Origin: an uncultured Prevotella sp.
GTDB lineage: Bacteria > Bacteroidota > Bacteroidia > Bacteroidales > Bacteroidaceae
NCBI GenBank assembly: GCA_900543975.1
Contig: UQTI01000027.1
Span: 1-35,130, forward strand
Reading direction: 5' to 3'
DNA length: 35,130 bases
Shown here: one piece after another, positions 6,884 through 16,222 of the stretch
Position numbering within the stretch: position 1 is the first letter of the stretch
How the letters are laid out: each line of letters starts with the position of its first letter
Notes under the pieces: generated by a model
The model's database searches: none
Seen by the model: the letters and a program-made list of their open reading frames with translations, nothing else
Told to the model about the DNA's origin: nothing
Position numbers and translations under genes: made by a program

Positions 6884-8065
6884 ATGGAAAATACAATTGT
6901 ACAGCAAGGTAGCGATAATACATTACTGCCATTTGCAAAAGACTTTGAGCAAGTGTACGAACTCATCACGGTGCACAAAAAGCGCGCGATGACAACTCTG
7001 CACAATGAGTCAATGCTAATGGTATGGCAGGTCGGTGGCTACGTCTCAAATCGTCTAAAGACTGCGGCTTGGGGTGATGGTGTAGTAAGGATGTTGTCTG
7101 AATACATTCGTACACGTAATCCGAAAACCAAGGGGTGGAGCTATCGCACAATATATAAAATGGTGCAACTTTACGAGACTTACTCTACTTCAGAGTTCAA
7201 CCAATTAGTCAGCCATTATGGTATGCAACAGTACTTGCAACCAAGACAAGAAAATGACAGCCAACAATTTGTGCCGATTGGATTGGCACAAATACAAGAA
7301 AAGGAATTTATGCCGATTGAATTGGCACAAATTCCAACCGTTTTATTTGCTACAGGATGGAGCAACCACCAACTCATCATGAGCCGAAGCAAAACAGATG
7401 AACAACGCCTATTCTATATGCTTTATGCTGGGCATGAGCAGTTGGAATATAAGGAATTGCTTCGGGCCTTTAAGACAGATGTTATGACATCAATTCTTGG
7501 TGCAAAGGACGTTCAGTCAACGGCAATGCAAACGAGTTATCCCAAAGCAGGCCTACTATTCAAAGATACGGTTTATTTGGACATGTTCGGATTATCAGGA
7601 AACTACAAGGAGTCAAAGTTGCGTAAGTCCATCATTCAGCACATGAAGGATTTCATTCTGGAAATGGGCAAAGATTTCCTGTTTATCGATGATGAGCACC
7701 GCATCACAGTCGGTGGAAAAACTTTCAAAGTGGACTTGCTGTTCTACCATCGTCTGCTACAATGCATGGTGGCGATAGAACTGAAGACCACAGAGTTCCA
7801 CCCGAAAGACCTTGGACAATTGGAGTTTTATCTTGAAGCCCTCGATCAAGAAGAACGCCGATCAAACGAAAATCCGAGTATTGGCATACTTCTCTGCAAG
7901 GAAGCAGATATGGAGGTCGTGCGCTATGCACTCAACCGCAGTATGTCACCAACGATGGTTGCTCAGTATAAGGAGCAGTTGCAGGTGGGCGGTGTTATTC
8001 AGCGGAGCCTCGTTGAGTTTTGCCAATTCCTCAGTGAGGGTGGCAAAAAAGAATACAAGCAATAA
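6884..8065 (+). CDS. DUF1016 / YhcG-type PDDEXK nuclease
   Basis: This 393-residue protein has the N-terminal DUF1016 region (LMVWQVGGYVSNRL, RTRNPKTKGWSYRTIYKMV) and a C-terminal PDDEXK nuclease domain. The likely catalytic residues are D284 (FKVDLLFYHR) and E299-x-K301 (VAIELKTTEF). The family is common in accessory and defence-rich islands; its biological target is not settled. Between the domains a 13-residue unit is duplicated (FVPIGLAQIQ at 129, FMPIELAQIP at 142). It ends 17 bases before the broken WYL regulator on the same strand. It has no separate strong promoter that I can see. Confidence 0.9.
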   Translation: MENTIVQQGSDNTLLPFAKDFEQVYELITVHKKRAMTTLHNESMLMVWQVGGYVSNRLKTAAWGDGVVRMLSEYIRTRNPKTKGWSYRTIYKMVQLYETYSTSEFNQLVSHYGMQQYLQPRQENDSQQFVPIGLAQIQEKEFMPIELAQIPTVLFATGWSNHQLIMSRSKTDEQRLFYMLYAGHEQLEYKELLRAFKTDVMTSILGAKDVQSTAMQTSYPKAGLLFKDTVYLDMFGLSGNYKESKLRKSIIQHMKDFILEMGKDFLFIDDEHRITVGGKTFKVDLLFYHRLLQCMVAIELKTTEFHPKDLGQLEFYLEALDQEERRSNENPSIGILLCKEADMEVVRYALNRSMSPTMVAQYKEQLQVGGVIQRSLVEFCQFLSEGGKKEYKQ

Positions 8066-8082
8066 ATTCAGCAAACTTGCCT

Positions 8083-8978
8083 ATGAAACCATCTCTAATT
8101 TTTCAGCAATACATCTGGCTTGTGAACACACTACGCCGATATAAATCCATGACACTCGGACAACTAAACCGCAAGTGGATGGACGATGAAGTCGCAGAAG
8201 GTAATCCGCTGTCACGCACTACTTTCAATCGCCATCGTGATGCCATCTTGGATATGTTCGGCATTATCATCGACTGTGCAATACAAATGGCTATCGCTAC
8301 TATATTTCTAACCCAGACGTTCTCAATGGAGATTCCATCGAGCGATGGATGCTATCCACATTGACTGTTGAGGGAGTGCTATCGGACAGTGCCGCCATCA
8401 AAGAGCACATTCTGCTTGAAGATGTGCCTGCAGGTGAGGAATACCTCTCTACTGTAATCAAGGCCATCAAGACGGGCAAGAAGGTGAAGATGGGTTACAG
8501 ACGTTTCGGTGCTGATGGCTATGAAACGACAGTGTCTCCATACGCATTGAAGCTGTTTCATCAACGATGGTATATGCTCGCCTTCACAGGTAAGTGGATT
8601 GCTACATATTCGCTCGACCGTATGACCGCGCTGTCTATTACCGAAGATACCTTCAAGATGCCAGAAGACTTTTCGCCAGAGGAATACTTCTCTGAATACT
8701 TTGGAGTGCTGACCGACGAGTCTGTGCCCATAGCGCACGTTATCATTCGTGCATATGGTAAGACACCAAACTATCTGCGAACGCTGCCACTCCATCCCTC
8801 TCAGGTGGAAATCAATACCACCGAGAGATTTGCTGACTTTGCCTTGGACATTCGCCCAACGTATGACTTCCAAGAGCAATTGCTTCACTACGCAGCAGGC
8901 CTTGAAGTGCTCGAACCAGCTAATCTTCGTCAGCAGATGAAGGATGAAATTATAGCTATGGCCAATAATTATCAATGA
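8083..8978 (+). pseudogene. WYL-domain transcriptional regulator, frameshifted
   Basis: The N-terminal winged-HTH part begins at the ATG at 8083 (MKPSLIFQQYIWLVNTL, SRTTFNRHRDAILDMFG). Reading frame is lost near 8275: the first frame ends at 8364, while the frame leading to the C-terminal part reads NTNGYRYYISNPDVLNGD from 8279 and continues to 8978. A single missing base or two extra bases (TGTG at 8274-8277) would restore one protein of about 300 residues. The C-terminal part is a WYL domain (ALKLFHQRWYMLAFTGKW) plus WCX-like extension. Architecture matches BrxR/CapW repressors, known to control phage-defence operons through inverted repeats. Its likely targets here are the two similar promoters at 8989 and 15766. 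A 209-residue WYL fragment could still start at 8349. A sequencing error is not excluded. Confidence 0.75.
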
Positions 8979-8988
8979 ATTTTTATCA

Positions 8989-9037
8989 GGTGTACCGACA
9001 TCTGGAACAAGCATGACTTACTTTTGCCTTCGTAAAC
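8989..9037 (+). promoter_or_regulatory. Operator-promoter module A (defence-like cassette)
   Basis: GGTGTACCGAC starts at 8989, TGGAACAA follows at 9003, and TACTTTTG (-7 type) is at 9019-9026, followed by TCGTAAAC. TGTACC and GGAACA form an imperfect dyad with 7 bases between. A near copy with the same 30-bp distance to the -7 box occurs at 15766. There is no TTTG at -33, as expected for a regulated promoter. It starts just after the WYL gene and 64 bp before the first cassette gene. Confidence 0.7.
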
Positions 9038-9052
9038 TTACAATATATCAAG

Positions 9053-9625
9053 ATGAATGTAAAAGAAATTCTCACAATGCCTGATAGCTATAGGCAGATT
9101 AAGGCTCTACCAGAAGACCCTGTTGGAACGGTTGCTTATGGCTTTTCCACGCCTTATTCCCAAAGCTTTATTACAGCCTTCCCCTTTCCCCCTGAGAGTG
9201 CAATGCTTTTCGGTGACGCTCAGCGTGTCATCAATGGGATTCATCACTCTTTGGGTAATAATCAGGCACTCATTGAGGTGAATACAGGCGAAACAACTTC
9301 TGGAAGGCCTTATATATACAGTATCATCAAGACAGCACAAGAACCATCAGGTGTACAATATTTTATATTGTTTCAAGAAAAGATTGGTAATGAAGTTGTC
9401 TGTGTAAAGGCATTCTTCCAAGAATATGGCACTACTAGGATTCGTGACAATGAGATATTCAGTGCTATGTTAAGCCAAGGAATCTTGACTATGGAAGAAA
9501 AGGGCAAATGGTGGCGTGACCCTTATGATGAAACCTTGAAACGTTCATTTTTAATGAATCTGTCCGAACTGGAACAGTTTGATGAGTATTTCCCAGACCA
9601 CCGCTTTCACAAGCGAGGGCATTGA
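9053..9625 (+). CDS. Unknown 190-aa protein, first cassette gene
   Basis: I do not recognise a named family. The sequence looks like a soluble mixed alpha/beta protein with no signal peptide or membrane segment. Notable stretches are AFPFPPESAMLFGDAQRVIN, EVNTGETTSGRPYIYSIIK and a C-terminal RDPYDETLKRSFLMNLSE motif that looks conserved-type (charged and aromatic-rich). It is the first gene after operator module A and lies 53 bases before the DUF6361 gene on the same strand, so it is probably co-transcribed with the nuclease/helicase genes. It may be an accessory protein carried along with the system. Confidence 0.75.
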   Translation: MNVKEILTMPDSYRQIKALPEDPVGTVAYGFSTPYSQSFITAFPFPPESAMLFGDAQRVINGIHHSLGNNQALIEVNTGETTSGRPYIYSIIKTAQEPSGVQYFILFQEKIGNEVVCVKAFFQEYGTTRIRDNEIFSAMLSQGILTMEEKGKWWRDPYDETLKRSFLMNLSELEQFDEYFPDHRFHKRGH

Positions 9626-9678
9626 TAAAGCCCTTATCGTGCAGTAGGGAAATAGAAGAAAATATAATTTTGTGATAA

Positions 9679-10914
9679 ATGGAACTTGGATATATAAACT
9701 TCAGCAATGAAGAAAAGAATAATCTTTATAAGGTGATTCAATCCATACGCGAGCATCATGCCATTGATGAGCTGGGTATTGGACGAATTCGTGATGCATT
9801 CTCAAACGAGATGTTTCCAGGCATGTCAACCTTACAGAATAGAGCAAAGTATTTTGCAGTCCTACCAGCCTTATATTACAAGGCAGAGAAAGGGCACTAT
9901 AACAATGTGAGAGAGGTGCGAAGGCGAGTCCTCGACTTGGAAATCAAACTGACTCGACAGCTTATGAATGGGGCCGAAACGTCAGAAGAACGTTACGGTA
10001 TTACAGGCAGTACATTGATTGAGCAAGCAGAAATAGATAGCAGTAAGTATGTGAAATATGACCCTTCATACATCTATTGGGGTGGACTCGTTACCTACAA
10101 TATGGTAAGGACGGATGGAAACATCTACCAACTGATTTATGAGCGTTCACGTCATATTCAAGAGTCGCCAGAACATTTGAGGAAAACCAGTCCAGAAGAA
10201 TATGACGGAGATGCCGAAGGCTATATGGGACGGTCGCAGCTCTTCAATACCGGCGGACTGAATTATGTGTTCGATGGAAGAACACCTATCCTAGTAAAAC
10301 TGAACAAAGCCGAAGCTGAGTTCATTTATAGTTGCATCACGAAATCGGAGCGTAGTCATGACTCGCTATTGGCATACATTCTTAACCATCCTGATGTTCC
10401 TATTCTTGATAACTATTTGGAACTGGGAGCAGTATGGAATGAGCTACCAACAGAACTACGCAGAGTTTATGTGTTGTCCGCAAGGTTTTCTCGGTTCACC
10501 TATCTACTTCGCATATACTACAACTATCTTTATGTGAAAAAGACTCAGGACGAGGAAAGCGCGAAGCCATTCATGGATGACTATTTGAAATTTCTTAGCG
10601 ACAATCGAAACGAACTGACGTTTGACAAAATAATGGAGGTTCTTGCCTATGTGGAAGAGTCAGTCATTGACATACCCGTAAAACAATTTGTCGCTCACTC
10701 TGCGCAATGCGTATCTCAAGGAAGATTAGACCAGCTTGAAGAGTGTCTCGTGAAAAGAGAGAAAGAAACGAAAGGCACCGCCAGAGCAAAGTTGACTAAT
10801 TGGAAAAAATATGTTGGCAAGCCCCATGTTGGTGCTTTCTTTTTGGACTATAGATGGGGGCTTGTGTATAGTATGATAAACGAAATTAGGGAGGGTATGC
10901 GGTATGGTCAATAG
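9679..10914 (+). CDS. DUF6361 family protein
   Basis: This 411-residue protein matches my memory of DUF6361: the N-terminus LGYINFSNEEKNNLYKVIQS, the block HAIDELGIGRIRDAFSNEMF, and FPGMSTLQNRAKYFAVLPA. The family is uncharacterised and is encoded next to helicases and PLD nucleases in accessory regions. It is mostly helical by composition, without signal peptide or enzyme motif that I can name. Its stop lies inside the start of the PLD gene (overlap 10904-10914), indicating translational coupling. Together with the two next genes it forms the core of the cassette. A DNA- or protein-binding adaptor role is a guess. Confidence 0.75.
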   Translation: MELGYINFSNEEKNNLYKVIQSIREHHAIDELGIGRIRDAFSNEMFPGMSTLQNRAKYFAVLPALYYKAEKGHYNNVREVRRRVLDLEIKLTRQLMNGAETSEERYGITGSTLIEQAEIDSSKYVKYDPSYIYWGGLVTYNMVRTDGNIYQLIYERSRHIQESPEHLRKTSPEEYDGDAEGYMGRSQLFNTGGLNYVFDGRTPILVKLNKAEAEFIYSCITKSERSHDSLLAYILNHPDVPILDNYLELGAVWNELPTELRRVYVLSARFSRFTYLLRIYYNYLYVKKTQDEESAKPFMDDYLKFLSDNRNELTFDKIMEVLAYVEESVIDIPVKQFVAHSAQCVSQGRLDQLEECLVKREKETKGTARAKLTNWKKYVGKPHVGAFFLDYRWGLVYSMINEIREGMRYGQ

Positions 10915-12706
10915 AGACAACATGATGCAGGATTTTATCTATGGTGATGTATTGTCCACACCTGGGTATGCTGTGGAGTTTGCTGTGGGTACAACCTATT
11001 CATTAGACATGAAAGCCCTTCTGATAGTACCCTATTCATTGGGAATGTTTGGCGATTTGAGCGAAAACGTGAAAGCATCTCCGCTGTTCCTTTTGGAAAG
11101 TATTCGCCGTAGTAGCGATAAGTTTGCACTGTTCTGCCATAGAGGGGGAATCCACATGCCGAAGGAAACGTCAAGCTATTTCCCTTTGCTGGAAAATTGC
11201 ATTTTTGAGGTAAAGACAGACCCGATGGCAAATTTCCATCCGAAGATGTGGCTTATTCGTGAACACCTGCGCGAGAATAAGGAACGGAAGCAACTGAAAC
11301 TGGTAGTGATGAGCAAGAACATCACTTTTGACAATAATCTCGATGTAGTAGTCTCGCTGACAGGTGTTATTGACACGAAAAAATCACATAATGCCAAACG
11401 TCACGAGCCTTTGAAAGAAATGGTGGAGCGTCTTGCTGGCTATGCCAAAGGCAAAATACGTCGCCGTGTTCTTGAATTAGCAGATGATCTGATACACGTC
11501 ACACGCTTTGAAGTTGATGAAAGTCGATTTGAAAGTGAAGAATATGAGTTTGTGCCATTTATGTTTGGAGAAAACCTAAATGCGGAGCGTGTACCTTATC
11601 CTGAAGCATTTCAAGGTGAATCGGTCATGGCTATTTCTCCTTTTATTGATGAATCGACCATCAAAGACCTTACCGCTGTTCAACGAATGAATGGTCAGAT
11701 GGTGTTAGTTACTCGGGCTGGCTATGTAGATGAAAAGATATTCCAGTACTATAATCGAGAGAATGCCGCCATATATGTGATGAATGATCAGATGGTCAAT
11801 AACGACCGCGTGTGTATTGACCTGCATGCCAAGGCCTACTTCGTGTCTTGGCCGAAATCTGATGCAGGGCATTTCCTCTACATTGGATCAGCCAATGCTA
11901 CCTTCCCAGCCTTCCACAAGAACTGTGAAATGCTCGTCCGTCTGAAGTTGAAGAATGGACACTATCTCTTTGAACGATTCAAGAATGAATTTCTGCAGAT
12001 GAACGAGAAAGGCGAAAGTGATGTCTTTGAGGCGGTCAACGAGCCGATTACCGAACCCGAAAACCATTCTCTAAGCGTTTTGGAATCTTTCGTTAGGAGG
12101 CTGGTAAATACTTCGTTCCGTGCAAAGGTGTCTGAACAAAAGGCCAACGGGTTGTATGATATAGTATTAAAAACTAGGGCTGACGGAAGCAAATATCATG
12201 TTACGATAGCCCCCTTGCAGGCTCCATCCATCGCCAGACCACTTAGCGGCGATGTGACATTTGAGGACCTTCCACTGAGCAAACTCTCTTCGTTTTATCT
12301 GGTACGAAGTGTCAATGGCGAGGAACATCTTGACGAAGTAATAAAGATAACAACTGATGGCATCCCCGAAGAGCGAGACGATGAGATATTCCGAAGTATC
12401 GTTGATACAAAGGACAAATTCTACAATTATATCTCATTTATGCTTTGCGATGACCCAGAGGAGTTTGTTTTTGAACTTGAACAGGCAGAGAAGGCTTTGA
12501 GAGCATACGAAGGTTCTGTAGGACAAGTACACATGCCTCGCAGGATATATGAGCAGATGTTGAAGATTGCCTCGCATGACCCAGAGCAGCTGCTCCTTCT
12601 TGATGATGTAACGAGAATAGTTAAGAACGAAACATTCTCAAAGGAATTTAACCAGCTGTTTGAGACATTCAGACCTATTATTCCCAAATTGAAGAAGCTG
12701 CTATGA
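10904..12706 (+). CDS. PLD-fold nuclease-like protein
   Basis: This 600-residue protein has two phospholipase-D-type half-sites. The first is NFHPKMWLI with H112/K114; the second is LHAKAYFVSW with H308/K310 followed by GSANATF at 328 and an acidic residue in CEMLVRL. PLD-fold nucleases of this kind occur in restriction and defence systems (for example NgoFVII- or DISARM-type partners). The first half-site is followed by SKNITFDNNLD, also family-like. The start overlaps the DUF6361 stop by 11 bases; an alternative ATG pair at 10922 is possible. The stop overlaps the helicase ATG (ATGA at 12703-12706). The C-terminal 200 residues have no motif I recognise. Confidence 0.8.
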   Translation: MVNRDNMMQDFIYGDVLSTPGYAVEFAVGTTYSLDMKALLIVPYSLGMFGDLSENVKASPLFLLESIRRSSDKFALFCHRGGIHMPKETSSYFPLLENCIFEVKTDPMANFHPKMWLIREHLRENKERKQLKLVVMSKNITFDNNLDVVVSLTGVIDTKKSHNAKRHEPLKEMVERLAGYAKGKIRRRVLELADDLIHVTRFEVDESRFESEEYEFVPFMFGENLNAERVPYPEAFQGESVMAISPFIDESTIKDLTAVQRMNGQMVLVTRAGYVDEKIFQYYNRENAAIYVMNDQMVNNDRVCIDLHAKAYFVSWPKSDAGHFLYIGSANATFPAFHKNCEMLVRLKLKNGHYLFERFKNEFLQMNEKGESDVFEAVNEPITEPENHSLSVLESFVRRLVNTSFRAKVSEQKANGLYDIVLKTRADGSKYHVTIAPLQAPSIARPLSGDVTFEDLPLSKLSSFYLVRSVNGEEHLDEVIKITTDGIPEERDDEIFRSIVDTKDKFYNYISFMLCDDPEEFVFELEQAEKALRAYEGSVGQVHMPRRIYEQMLKIASHDPEQLLLLDDVTRIVKNETFSKEFNQLFETFRPIIPKLKKLL

Positions 12707-15700
12707 ACAAGAAAGCAAAGATATTCCAAGAAATGACCGCTAATCGTATCGAAGAAATCTTCCGTGGTGGTGAACAGAAGCGTGTGTTGCTGGCTGATGA
12801 AGTTGGACTGGGCAAGACCATTATCGCTCGTGAAGTCATTGATAGGGTTAGAAACATGCGTAAAGAGTTGCATGATGACATGTATCGCGTCGTGTATGTG
12901 TGCTCGAATATCAATATAGTTCATCAGAACACTCGCAACCTTGGCATGAAGAAACGACTCGATATTAGTGAGAGCCGACTGTCGATGCAGCATCTGGTTA
13001 TACATGAGCAGGTGGCCCTGCTTAAAACCAATGGACATTATCGGGAGGATGGTCATTATGACGAAGATGAGATGCCAGAATTGCTAATTCCGCTCACTCC
13101 TGGCACATCGTTTGCAATGCAACAAGGATGTGGCAATAAGAATGAACGGGCTTTGATGTATTGTATCATAAGCCGACTTCCTGAATACGAAAGTTACTCT
13201 GATAGGCTGTATCAGTTTTTCAAGCTTTATGAGAATCTGAAGGAAGACCCGTGGCGATGGATGATTGGCAACTATGACCAGCGTGTGCAAGCCTGCGGTG
13301 AAAGGTATATCCTAAAGATCGCTGAAAGGCTTGAACGGAATAATCTTTTTCAAGAATGGAGTAAAAAACTGAGGGAATATCTTGACACAGGCTCACAAGA
13401 TTGGAATACAAAGTCTCGCATTCTTGTTAAACTGCGAGTAGTCTTCGCACAGATAAGTATCGAGGAACTGGAACCAGACTTTGTGATTATGGATGAGTTC
13501 CAACGGTTCAGTTCGTTAATAGAATATCGTCCTGACGATGACAGTGAGCAAACGCTTATCACGCAAAAATTTTTTAAGACCATGGACGACGAAAATGCAC
13601 CGCTTATTCTCCTACTTTCTGCCACTCCATATAAGCCTTATACAACATTAGAAGAATTGAATGAAGAAAACTGCGATACGCACTATGAGGACTTTATCAA
13701 ACTGACCAACTTCCTCTTCACTGGTGCCACAGCTGCTGAATTCAAAACAATTTGGCAGAAGTATTCTATGCAATTGAGTCAACTAAGTACCGATAACTTT
13801 GACGTGCTTATCGCATCGAAGGAACATGCCGAGGACAAAATGTATGGGGCCATGTGTCGTACTGAGCGGCTTATGAACTCGCTGATTGATATGACCCATC
13901 AGGTAGAAGAAGAACCTGTTAGCGAAGGTGATATTATGTCTTACTGTCAGATGCAACGTATTCTGCGCGACTGCAAAGAACGGGCTGAACGTAAGGGGAT
14001 AAGACCCAAATACTACAATGTGCCAATGGAGTATGTGAAGGCTTCTCCCTATCTTCTTTCATTCATGGAGAAATATGAGTTGAAGAAATATATTATAAAT
14101 ATGTATAAGGGGAGAAGTAGTTCTGCCATCAAACTGCCCATTAGTAACTGGGTGCAGAACGTAGTGCTTAACTTTGACCGCATATACGCATACAAGCCTA
14201 TCTCACCGAATAATGCCAGACTTGCTAAGCTGCAGCAAATGATGCTCGACGAGAAGGCCCAGACGGTGGATTTATTGTGGGTACCAGCTTCGCATCCTTA
14301 CTATAGGACAAATCCGAGTAATGTGTTTGAACGCAACCGAGATTTTTCAAAGATGCTAGTGTTCTCCAGTTGGGAGATGGTGCCACGCATGATTGCGGTA
14401 ATGCTTTCATATGAGGCCGAGCGGCAAACCATCGGTAAGTATTCAGGTGGTCATAAGAAAGCAAGCTATACGAACGATGTGGGGGTCAATCCTTTGCGTG
14501 GCGACCGCGACATTCTTTTATTCTATAACAATTACCTTAGAGACCTCTATCGGCCAGAAGACTTCTACGGGCAGGATGTATCCGATATACGAACTTCTCT
14601 GATTGATAGTATAAACAAAAGAATTGATGAGTTAGGAGGCTATGTAGCCGATGGTAAACACTTTGACAGTGAGCAGATTATCCCAATGGCTCAATGGCTT
14701 GAACATGGTGAAAGTTCTGAGCAAGAAGTTCCTTCTCAGATTGTCAGGGTATTGGCTGATATGGCAATAGCTTCTCCTGCTATCGTACTCTATCGAAGAA
14801 TTGGAAATATTGATTTCCAGGTCGTAGAAGCTGGACATAAGGAAGAAATGACACTCGCTAATGTCATCGACAGTTTAGTGGGTTTATTCAACATGCGACA
14901 AAGTGTTGGCATCATGTATCGCTTATATGGTGACGAGCAAAAATACTTTGAACATGTATTACAATACTGTGTTGACGGGAATCTGCAATCTGTCATAGAC
15001 GAATTCATTCACATGATTGACGAGACAGGTGAAAACAAAGCTGACATTGCACATGCTTTCTATGAGTCGTTTGCTGGTGTGAGCACTCTTGAAATTGATA
15101 CGACTGAGTATTATAAGGACATGAGTCGGCGACGACGTAGGATGCGTACACATTATGCGCTGGCATTCACCAACAAGAAGGTGGATGAGAAAAATGTTAC
15201 CCGTGCCATCAATGTGCGACAAGCATTTAACTCTCCTTTCAGACCCTTCGTTCTCTCAACGACGTCAATAGGTCAAGAGGGGTTGGATTTTCATTGGTAT
15301 TGTCGTAAGATCATGCACTGGAACGTACCATCTAATCCACAGGATATGGAGCAACGTGAAGGTCGTATCAATCGATACAAATGTCTGGCTATCCGTAGAA
15401 ATATCGCTCAAAAATATGCCAGTATCTATGATTGGAATGAGATGTTTCAACAGGCTTTCGAGGAATTAGAGGGTGACCTTGGTGGCTTAATCCCGTACTG
15501 GTGCATACCTGTTGAGGAGTTTGACAATCCAGAGAAAATAGAGCGTATCGTACCCATGTACCCTCTTAGTAGCGATAGGGAATACTATGAGCGCATGAAT
15601 GCTGTCCTTTCACTCTATCGTTTGACGATGGGACAACCACGTCAGGAAGAACTTATCACGATGTTCAAGAATCTGACGGTGGAACAGACGGAGAAAATGC

Positions 15701-15747
15701 TTTTCAACCTGTCGCCAATAAAACGTTCAAAAGAAAATATGGTGTAA
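12703..15747 (+). CDS. SNF2/HepA-like superfamily 2 helicase
   Basis: This 1014-residue protein is an SF2 DNA translocase/helicase. Motif I is ADEVGLGKT with K38, motif II is DEFQ at 264-267 (in place of DEAH), motif III is LLSATPY with SAT at 306-308, and motif VI is QREGRINR at 884-891, preceded by the motif V-like STTSIGQEGLDFHW. A long insertion of about 450 residues separates the two RecA-like halves. It is tightly coupled to the PLD gene by a 4-base overlap. In defence systems such helicases typically move along DNA and activate or feed a nuclease; that role here is inferred from the pairing with a PLD nuclease. Confidence 0.9.
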   Translation: MNKKAKIFQEMTANRIEEIFRGGEQKRVLLADEVGLGKTIIAREVIDRVRNMRKELHDDMYRVVYVCSNINIVHQNTRNLGMKKRLDISESRLSMQHLVIHEQVALLKTNGHYREDGHYDEDEMPELLIPLTPGTSFAMQQGCGNKNERALMYCIISRLPEYESYSDRLYQFFKLYENLKEDPWRWMIGNYDQRVQACGERYILKIAERLERNNLFQEWSKKLREYLDTGSQDWNTKSRILVKLRVVFAQISIEELEPDFVIMDEFQRFSSLIEYRPDDDSEQTLITQKFFKTMDDENAPLILLLSATPYKPYTTLEELNEENCDTHYEDFIKLTNFLFTGATAAEFKTIWQKYSMQLSQLSTDNFDVLIASKEHAEDKMYGAMCRTERLMNSLIDMTHQVEEEPVSEGDIMSYCQMQRILRDCKERAERKGIRPKYYNVPMEYVKASPYLLSFMEKYELKKYIINMYKGRSSSAIKLPISNWVQNVVLNFDRIYAYKPISPNNARLAKLQQMMLDEKAQTVDLLWVPASHPYYRTNPSNVFERNRDFSKMLVFSSWEMVPRMIAVMLSYEAERQTIGKYSGGHKKASYTNDVGVNPLRGDRDILLFYNNYLRDLYRPEDFYGQDVSDIRTSLIDSINKRIDELGGYVADGKHFDSEQIIPMAQWLEHGESSEQEVPSQIVRVLADMAIASPAIVLYRRIGNIDFQVVEAGHKEEMTLANVIDSLVGLFNMRQSVGIMYRLYGDEQKYFEHVLQYCVDGNLQSVIDEFIHMIDETGENKADIAHAFYESFAGVSTLEIDTTEYYKDMSRRRRRMRTHYALAFTNKKVDEKNVTRAINVRQAFNSPFRPFVLSTTSIGQEGLDFHWYCRKIMHWNVPSNPQDMEQREGRINRYKCLAIRRNIAQKYASIYDWNEMFQQAFEELEGDLGGLIPYWCIPVEEFDNPEKIERIVPMYPLSSDREYYERMNAVLSLYRLTMGQPRQEELITMFKNLTVEQTEKMLFNLSPIKRSKENMV

Positions 15748-15765
15748 AGAATAACTTTTTTACAG

Positions 15766-15813
15766 GGTGTACCGACTTATGGAACAACGCCACACTAATT
15801 TTGCATCGTAAAC
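15766..15813 (+). promoter_or_regulatory. Operator-promoter module B (HIRAN / EVE-HD unit)
   Basis: GGTGTACCGAC at 15766 and TGGAACAA at 15780 are followed by TAATTTTG at 15796-15803 and TCGTAAAC. The first 22 bases match module A at 20 positions and the -7 box is at the same distance (30 bp). It sits between the helicase stop and the HIRAN start, giving the second unit its own promoter under the same presumed control. Confidence 0.7.
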
Positions 15814-15843
15814 ATGAAGTAGAACTCTTAAAAGATTGAAGTC

Positions 15844-16209
15844 ATGAAGGCAAAAAAGTTGTTTTTCAAAGAGTGTCACCTTGCCGGTCGTCAATATCAC
15901 GATGCTGATGAGGTGTGGGAAGAATTGCATGTCGGAACACTGTTGGAACTGCGTCGCGACTTGGATAATCGCTACGACAAGAATGCTGTGGCTGTAATGT
16001 ACAACCGTGGACTTGACGAAGACACTGGTACAAACGACGGGTATCTGTTGGGTTATATCCCAAGCGGAGAAAACGAAACAATTGCACAACTGCTCGAAAT
16101 GGGATGGGACGACATCTTCGAATGTCGTATCAGTAAAATTAACCTTGAAGCACACTACGAGAATCAGGTGCGACTGACTATCCGAATCGTGCGTCACAAT
16201 AACAAATAA
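15844..16209 (+). CDS. HIRAN-domain protein
   Basis: This 121-residue protein is essentially a single HIRAN domain: GTLLELRRDLDNRYDKNAVA and GYLLGYIPSGENETIAQLLE are the diagnostic pieces. HIRAN domains bind 3' single-stranded DNA ends in HLTF/Rad5 helicases and occur as stand-alone proteins in bacteria next to nucleases and helicases. It has its own promoter (module B) and lies 13 bases before the EVE-HD gene. A likely role is recognition of DNA ends or stalled forks on behalf of the neighbouring helicase and nuclease; this is inference. Confidence 0.85.
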   Translation: MKAKKLFFKECHLAGRQYHDADEVWEELHVGTLLELRRDLDNRYDKNAVAVMYNRGLDEDTGTNDGYLLGYIPSGENETIAQLLEMGWDDIFECRISKINLEAHYENQVRLTIRIVRHNNK

Positions 16210-16222
16210 TAAGAGAAAAAAG

